Positions 61,047 through 64,000 of a stretch of DNA of 64,000 nt are shown here, piece by piece. Source of the DNA: Streptococcus chenjunshii. Lineage in GTDB: Bacteria > Bacillota > Bacilli > Lactobacillales > Streptococcaceae. Both the position numbers and the translations under genes were made by a program. The notes beneath the pieces are model-generated. The model had not been told where the DNA came from. It saw only the letters and a program-made list of their open reading frames with translations, and searched no databases. Location of the stretch: the NCBI RefSeq assembly GCF_003086355.1, contig NZ_CP031733.1, positions 1,178,001 through 1,242,000 on the forward strand, written 5' to 3'. The stretch's first letter is position 1, and every line of letters starts with the position of its first letter.

Positions 61047-61075
61047 TTGACAAAGAATGAATAATTTGCTATACT
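61047..61075 (+). promoter_or_regulatory. Consensus promoter of the asd RNA
   Basis: TTGACA, a 17-base spacer and TATACT, beginning directly after the cls stop codon. It is the best sigma-A promoter in the window. Transcription should start at about 61082. Confidence 0.88.
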
Positions 61076-61081
61076 GACTTT

Positions 61082-61230
61082 ATGCGATGAGCCGTTTGTG
61101 GCTTTGCCACATATGCGCTAGGGAGGTCATTAACGCAAGGAGCGGACCTTGGTAAGTTGTGTGAACCTGCTTATCACATACTGTAATAAGACAGTATGCC
61201 CTTTTCCCTATCTGATGATAGGGATTTTTT
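61082..61230 (+). ncRNA. asd RNA motif, independently transcribed structured RNA
   Basis: About 150 nt between a consensus promoter and an intrinsic terminator. Stems seen: TGTGGC-TTT-GCCACA, AGGTC/GACCT, GGTAAG/CTTATC, CATACTGT-AATAAG-ACAGTATG and the terminator CCCTATC-TGAT-GATAGGG with T6. Its place directly upstream of asd in a Streptococcus is that of the published asd RNA motif, which was found by comparative genomics in streptococci. The terminator separates it from asd, so it looks like a small RNA rather than a leader. Family call is by position and structure, from memory. Confidence 0.75.
61206..61230 (+). terminator. Terminator of the asd RNA
   Basis: A perfect 7-bp stem CCCTATC/GATAGGG with tetraloop TGAT and a T6 run. 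Confidence 0.92.
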
Positions 61231-61313
61231 GTTATAAATCAGTAGACGCTCCAAATAATCTTAAAAATCTTTTATCCAATATAGGAGCTGCCTTTTCATT
61301 TCTTTGAAAAAAT

Positions 61314-61319
61314 AGTATA
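61314..61319 (+). promoter_or_regulatory. -10 box of a separate asd promoter
   Basis: TATAAT about 75 bases before the ATG of asd, with TTTCAT as a weak -35 16 bases upstream. It indicates that asd has its own promoter behind the RNA gene. Confidence 0.5.
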
Positions 61320-61393
61320 ATTGGTTTATTATAAATTTTTAGAAAATTTCGAAGATAGCTGAAGCAAAACAGCTTATTTTAGGAGGTATTTAA

Positions 61394-62470
61394 ATGGGTT
61401 ACACTGTTGCAGTTGTGGGCGCTACCGGTGCTGTTGGGACACGTATGATTGAAATGCTTGAGGTATCGTCACTCCCCATTGATAAAATCAGGTTTCTGTC
61501 TTCTAAACGCTCGGCGGGAAAGGTGCTCAGTTATAAAGGGCAGCCTATTGAAGTCGAACTTACAACAGAAGAGTCATTTGCGGGTGTTGATATTGCTCTT
61601 TTTTCAGCTGGGGGTTCGACTTCTGCAAAGTTTGCACCATATGCAGTGAAAGCAGGAGCGGTTGTTGTTGACAATACATCTTATTTTCGCCAAAATCCCC
61701 ATGTTCCTTTAGTTGTTCCGGAAGTTAATGCCCATACTTTGAAAGAGCACCAAGGAATTATTGCTTGTCCTAACTGTTCCACTATTCAGATGATGGTGGC
61801 GCTTGAACCGATCCGCCGCAAGTGGGGGCTTGAGCGTGTCATTGTTTCAACCTATCAGGCCGTTTCCGGTGCCGGACAGTCTGCTATTGATGAAACTAAG
61901 CGGGAATTAAAAGAAGTGCTCAATGACGGCTTAGATCCGAAAGACCTTCAAGCGGATATTCTGCCTGCAGGCGGCGATAAAAAGCATTATCCTATCGCAT
62001 TCAATGCTTTGGCGCAAATTGATGTGTTTACGGATAATGACTATACCTTTGAAGAAATGAAAATGACTAATGAGACTAAAAAAATCATGGAAGAGCCTGA
62101 CTTAGCTGTTTCTGCCACTTGTGTCCGCATTCCTGTTCTTTATTCTCATTCCGAATCTGTCTACATTGAAACAAAGGAAAAAGCAGCAATTGAGGATGTA
62201 AAAGCTGCTATTGCTGCTTTCCCAGGTGCTGTACTTAAAGATGATGTTGCGCAGCAAATTTATCCTCAGGCTGTCAATGCAGTGGGAAGCTGTGATACCT
62301 TTGTCGGCCGTATCCGCAAAGACTTAGATGCGGAGAAGGGTATCCATATGTGGGTAGTTTCTGATAATCTTCTTAAAGGGGCTGCCTGGAATTCTGTTCA
62401 GATTGCTGAAACTCTGCATCAGCAAGGGCTTGTTCATCCGACAGAAACTTTAAAGTTTGAATTGCAGTAG
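61394..62470 (+). CDS. asd: Aspartate-semialdehyde dehydrogenase
   Basis: 358 residues. Makes aspartate semialdehyde for lysine/diaminopimelate, threonine and methionine synthesis. NADP motif [16 protein letters not shown] (about 6-21), catalytic cysteine in [15 protein letters not shown] (about 128), and [20 protein letters not shown]. Next gene is dapA, the following step towards diaminopimelate, as in other streptococci. Confidence 0.97.
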   Translation: MGYTVAVVGATGAVGTRMIEMLEVSSLPIDKIRFLSSKRSAGKVLSYKGQPIEVELTTEESFAGVDIALFSAGGSTSAKFAPYAVKAGAVVVDNTSYFRQNPHVPLVVPEVNAHTLKEHQGIIACPNCSTIQMMVALEPIRRKWGLERVIVSTYQAVSGAGQSAIDETKRELKEVLNDGLDPKDLQADILPAGGDKKHYPIAFNALAQIDVFTDNDYTFEEMKMTNETKKIMEEPDLAVSATCVRIPVLYSHSESVYIETKEKAAIEDVKAAIAAFPGAVLKDDVAQQIYPQAVNAVGSCDTFVGRIRKDLDAEKGIHMWVVSDNLLKGAAWNSVQIAETLHQQGLVHPTETLKFELQ

Positions 62471-62520
62471 TTTTTAAGTTTATTTTATTTGCAAGAAATT
62501 ATCTTTCCCGCTATTGGCCT

Positions 62521-62673
62521 TTACTTAAAGCTGCGAGGAAAAGAGATGCAATTATAGGAAGTTTAAGCGGCCTACGAGTGCGGTTGCTCTGTGAGCATAA
62601 AACTTCCTAGAAACTAAAGTTTCTGCGTCAGTTTTCCTATTTTTGCTGTGAGCTTGAACGGCCTTTGTATCTT
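62521..62673 (+). repeat. C-type repeat before dapA
   Basis: The head is degenerate (only GGCCTTTACTTAAAG at 62517-62530). The core has the long stem TAGGAAGTTT/AAACTTCCTA and the hairpin AGAAACT-AA-AGTTTCT. The arm ATTTTTGCTGTGAGC and tail ACGGCCTTTGTATCTT follow. It ends 6 bases before the AAAGGAG of dapA and separates asd from dapA. Confidence 0.85.
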
Positions 62674-62691
62674 ATTGTAAAGGAGATGTTT

Positions 62692-63618
62692 ATGTCAATT
62701 GCTGATTTTAAGGATATTAGAATTATCACAGCGCTTGTGACCCCATTTAAAGAAGATGGTTCTATTAATTTTGAAGCTCTTCCCAAGCTGATAGAGCATT
62801 TATTGGCGCACCACACAGAAGGGCTTCTGTTGGCCGGGACGACTGCTGAAAGCCCTACGCTCACCCACGATGAAGAGTTGGAATTGTTTGCTGCCGTACA
62901 AAAAATTGTTGCCGGCCGAGTTCCTTTGATAGCAGGGGTGGGCACTAATGATACTAGGGATTCAGTTGATTTTGCGAAAGAAGTAGCCGAATTTGGCGGA
63001 TTTGCTGCCGGTTTGGCGATTGTACCTTATTACAACAAACCGACTCAGGAAGGTCTGTATCAGCATTTCAAAGCTATTGCTGAAGCTAGTGACTTACCTA
63101 TTATCATTTATAACATTCCCGGCCGGGTTGTTGTAGAGCTGGCTCCTGATACGATGCTCAGACTAGCACAGCACCCTAATATTATTGGAGTTAAGGAATG
63201 CACGAATCTTGATAACATGGCTTATCTTATTGAAAATAAGCCCGATGATTTCCTGATTTTTACAGGCGAAGACGGAGAAGCTTTTCACGCAATGAATTTG
63301 GGAGCAGATGGGGTTATCAGCGTTGCTTCACATACCAACGGTGATGAGCTGTACGAAATGATTCAGGCTATCATAGACGGTGATATCAAAAAAGCAGCTC
63401 AGATTCAGCGGCGTTTCCTGCCAAAAGTCAACGCTCTCTTCTCGGTAGCTAGTCCAGCTCCGGTAAAAGCTGTGCTGAATCATCAAGGATTTAATGTCGG
63501 CCCTTTGCGCTTACCGCTTGTAGCTTGTACTCCTGAGGAAGCAAACCGTATTGTCAATGTTGTTCTTGACCGTGCACCCAAGCACTATGTGACTGGCGTT
63601 CTGCGGCCGGACTACTAA
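62692..63618 (+). CDS. dapA: 4-hydroxy-tetrahydrodipicolinate synthase
   Basis: 308 residues from ATG 62692 (RBS AAAGGAGATG). Condenses pyruvate and aspartate semialdehyde. The TIM-barrel signatures are [46 protein letters not shown] (catalytic Tyr, Arg) and the Schiff-base lysine in [14 protein letters not shown] (about 167). Normal family length is slightly under 300. Confidence 0.97.
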   Translation: MSIADFKDIRIITALVTPFKEDGSINFEALPKLIEHLLAHHTEGLLLAGTTAESPTLTHDEELELFAAVQKIVAGRVPLIAGVGTNDTRDSVDFAKEVAEFGGFAAGLAIVPYYNKPTQEGLYQHFKAIAEASDLPIIIYNIPGRVVVELAPDTMLRLAQHPNIIGVKECTNLDNMAYLIENKPDDFLIFTGEDGEAFHAMNLGADGVISVASHTNGDELYEMIQAIIDGDIKKAAQIQRRFLPKVNALFSVASPAPVKAVLNHQGFNVGPLRLPLVACTPEEANRIVNVVLDRAPKHYVTGVLRPDY

Positions 63619-63648
63619 AAACACAGGAAAGATATCCTGTTTTTTTCT
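63617..63648 (+). terminator. Terminator after dapA
   Basis: ACAGGA/TCCTGT with a 6-base loop followed by T7. Confidence 0.78.
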
Positions 63649-63721
63649 TCTAGTCTTTAGTGCTTAGAATAAAATCCTTGACTTTTTCTGAAAACATTTG
63701 CATAATAAAGCTAGACTGTAA

Positions 63722-63860
63722 GAAGCAGTCTTTGTATCTTAATGAACTGAACACGGCCTAAACGCTGTGAGAAAAAGACCGCCCTCCCTTGAGTCTTTAG
63801 TGACTCAGCGGTCGGACGCCTATTTTCTCTTTGCGTTCTTAATATCGGCCTTTGTATCTT
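63722..63860 (+). repeat. Tail fragment plus B-type repeat before nrdD
   Basis: 63722-63740 is a stray tail (AGCAGTCTTTGTATCTT). 63744-63860 is a B-type copy with core GAGTC-TTTAGT-GACTC in GACCGC/GCGGTC and a TTCTTAATATCGGCC variant before the tail. It ends 4 bases before AAAGGAG. Confidence 0.9.
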
Positions 63861-63875
63861 AGTAAAGGAGTCATT

Positions 63876-64000
63876 ATGCAGATTATCAAGCGTGACGGGA
63901 AGATTGCGGAATTTGATCCGGATAAGATTTATCAAGCTATTATTAAAGCTGCTCAAACAGTTTATGTTATTGATGAAAAGTGGCGTCAGGATTTAGCACA
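63876..64000 (+). CDS. nrdD: Anaerobic ribonucleoside-triphosphate reductase, N-terminal part
   Basis: The first 41 codons are visible, running off the right edge. MQIIKRDGKIAEFDPDKIYQAIIKAAQTVY is the start of an ATP-cone domain, which in NrdD controls overall activity by ATP/dATP. The position of the cone at the extreme N-terminus without a zinc ribbon argues against NrdR. RBS AAAGGAG. The class I NrdA alternative is less likely but cannot be fully excluded from this fragment. Confidence 0.75.
   Translation, partial: MQIIKRDGKIAEFDPDKIYQAIIKAAQTVYVIDEKWRQDLA

Noticed and set aside
61082..61230. T-box, lysine riboswitch, 6S RNA or SRP RNA
   Set aside because: No T-box specifier or GGTGG motif, no lysine-box core, no SRP GGAA/AGCAG apical hairpin, and the RNA is shorter than 6S; position fits the asd RNA.
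63690..63706. cre-like CTGAAAACATTTGCA upstream of nrdD
   Set aside because: Two mismatches at defined consensus positions, including the central CG; too weak to call.

Overview
The window looks like a mutans-group Streptococcus chromosome: low-to-moderate GC, AGGAGG-type ribosome-binding sites, streptococcal families throughout (RelQ, Rex, CelC/CelD-type PTS, DUF4947, DUF1831), and a gene order that, from memory, matches the S. mutans blocks rex-nifS-prs-relQ-nadK-rluD-pta and tdk-prfA-prmC-tsaC-glyA. I see no phage, insertion sequence, CRISPR array, tRNA or rRNA.

Layout. 1-6630: the end of a cellobiose-type PTS operon (regulator tail, EIIA, a four-helix membrane protein, EIIC), then a DUF871/MupG-type glycosidase, a divergent RpiR regulator, a sugar acetyltransferase and a Gfo/Idh/MocA dehydrogenase. 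7006-16420: a sugar-phosphate region with two GH1 6-phospho-beta-glucosidases, an SDR, two Cof-type HAD phosphatases (one frameshifted), an SGNH esterase and three tandem histidine phosphatases. 16688-28060: AI-2E family permease, GT8 glycosyltransferase, radC, then leftward rex, cysteine desulfurase, prs and CYTH genes, and rightward relQ-nadK-rluD-pta. 28918-37737: accessory metabolism (SDR, HAD, ATP-grasp protein, a third GH1 enzyme, aldo-keto reductase, ApbE, 4-OT). 37988-47906: tdk, prfA, prmC, tsaC, glyA, nucleoid protein, lysozyme-like protein and a heterodimeric ABC exporter. 48028-54664: mgtE and a luciferase-like monooxygenase, both with in-frame stops, then pgm, an ECF S component and coaC/coaB. 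55382-64000: carbohydrate-binding lipoprotein, DUF4947 protein, fhs, cls, the asd RNA, asd, dapA and the start of nrdD.

The most unusual content is a dense family of modular intergenic repeats, more than 20 copies counting partial ones, each about 110-240 bp. They share a head (GAATTGAACACGGCCTAAA) and a tail (ACGGCCTTTGTATCTTG). The arms inside head and tail are complementary and change together between subtypes, and the cores are subtype-specific hairpins. In most loci the tail stops a few bases before the Shine-Dalgarno of the next gene, so the element forms that gene's leader. Copies occur singly or as tandem arrays of two to four.

Taken together, the first 17 kb reads as import and splitting of beta-glucoside phosphates, surrounded by enzymes that could dephosphorylate, acetylate/deacetylate or oxidise surplus sugar phosphates (inference). 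Three genes carry single inactivating lesions, which may be genuine decay or assembly errors.
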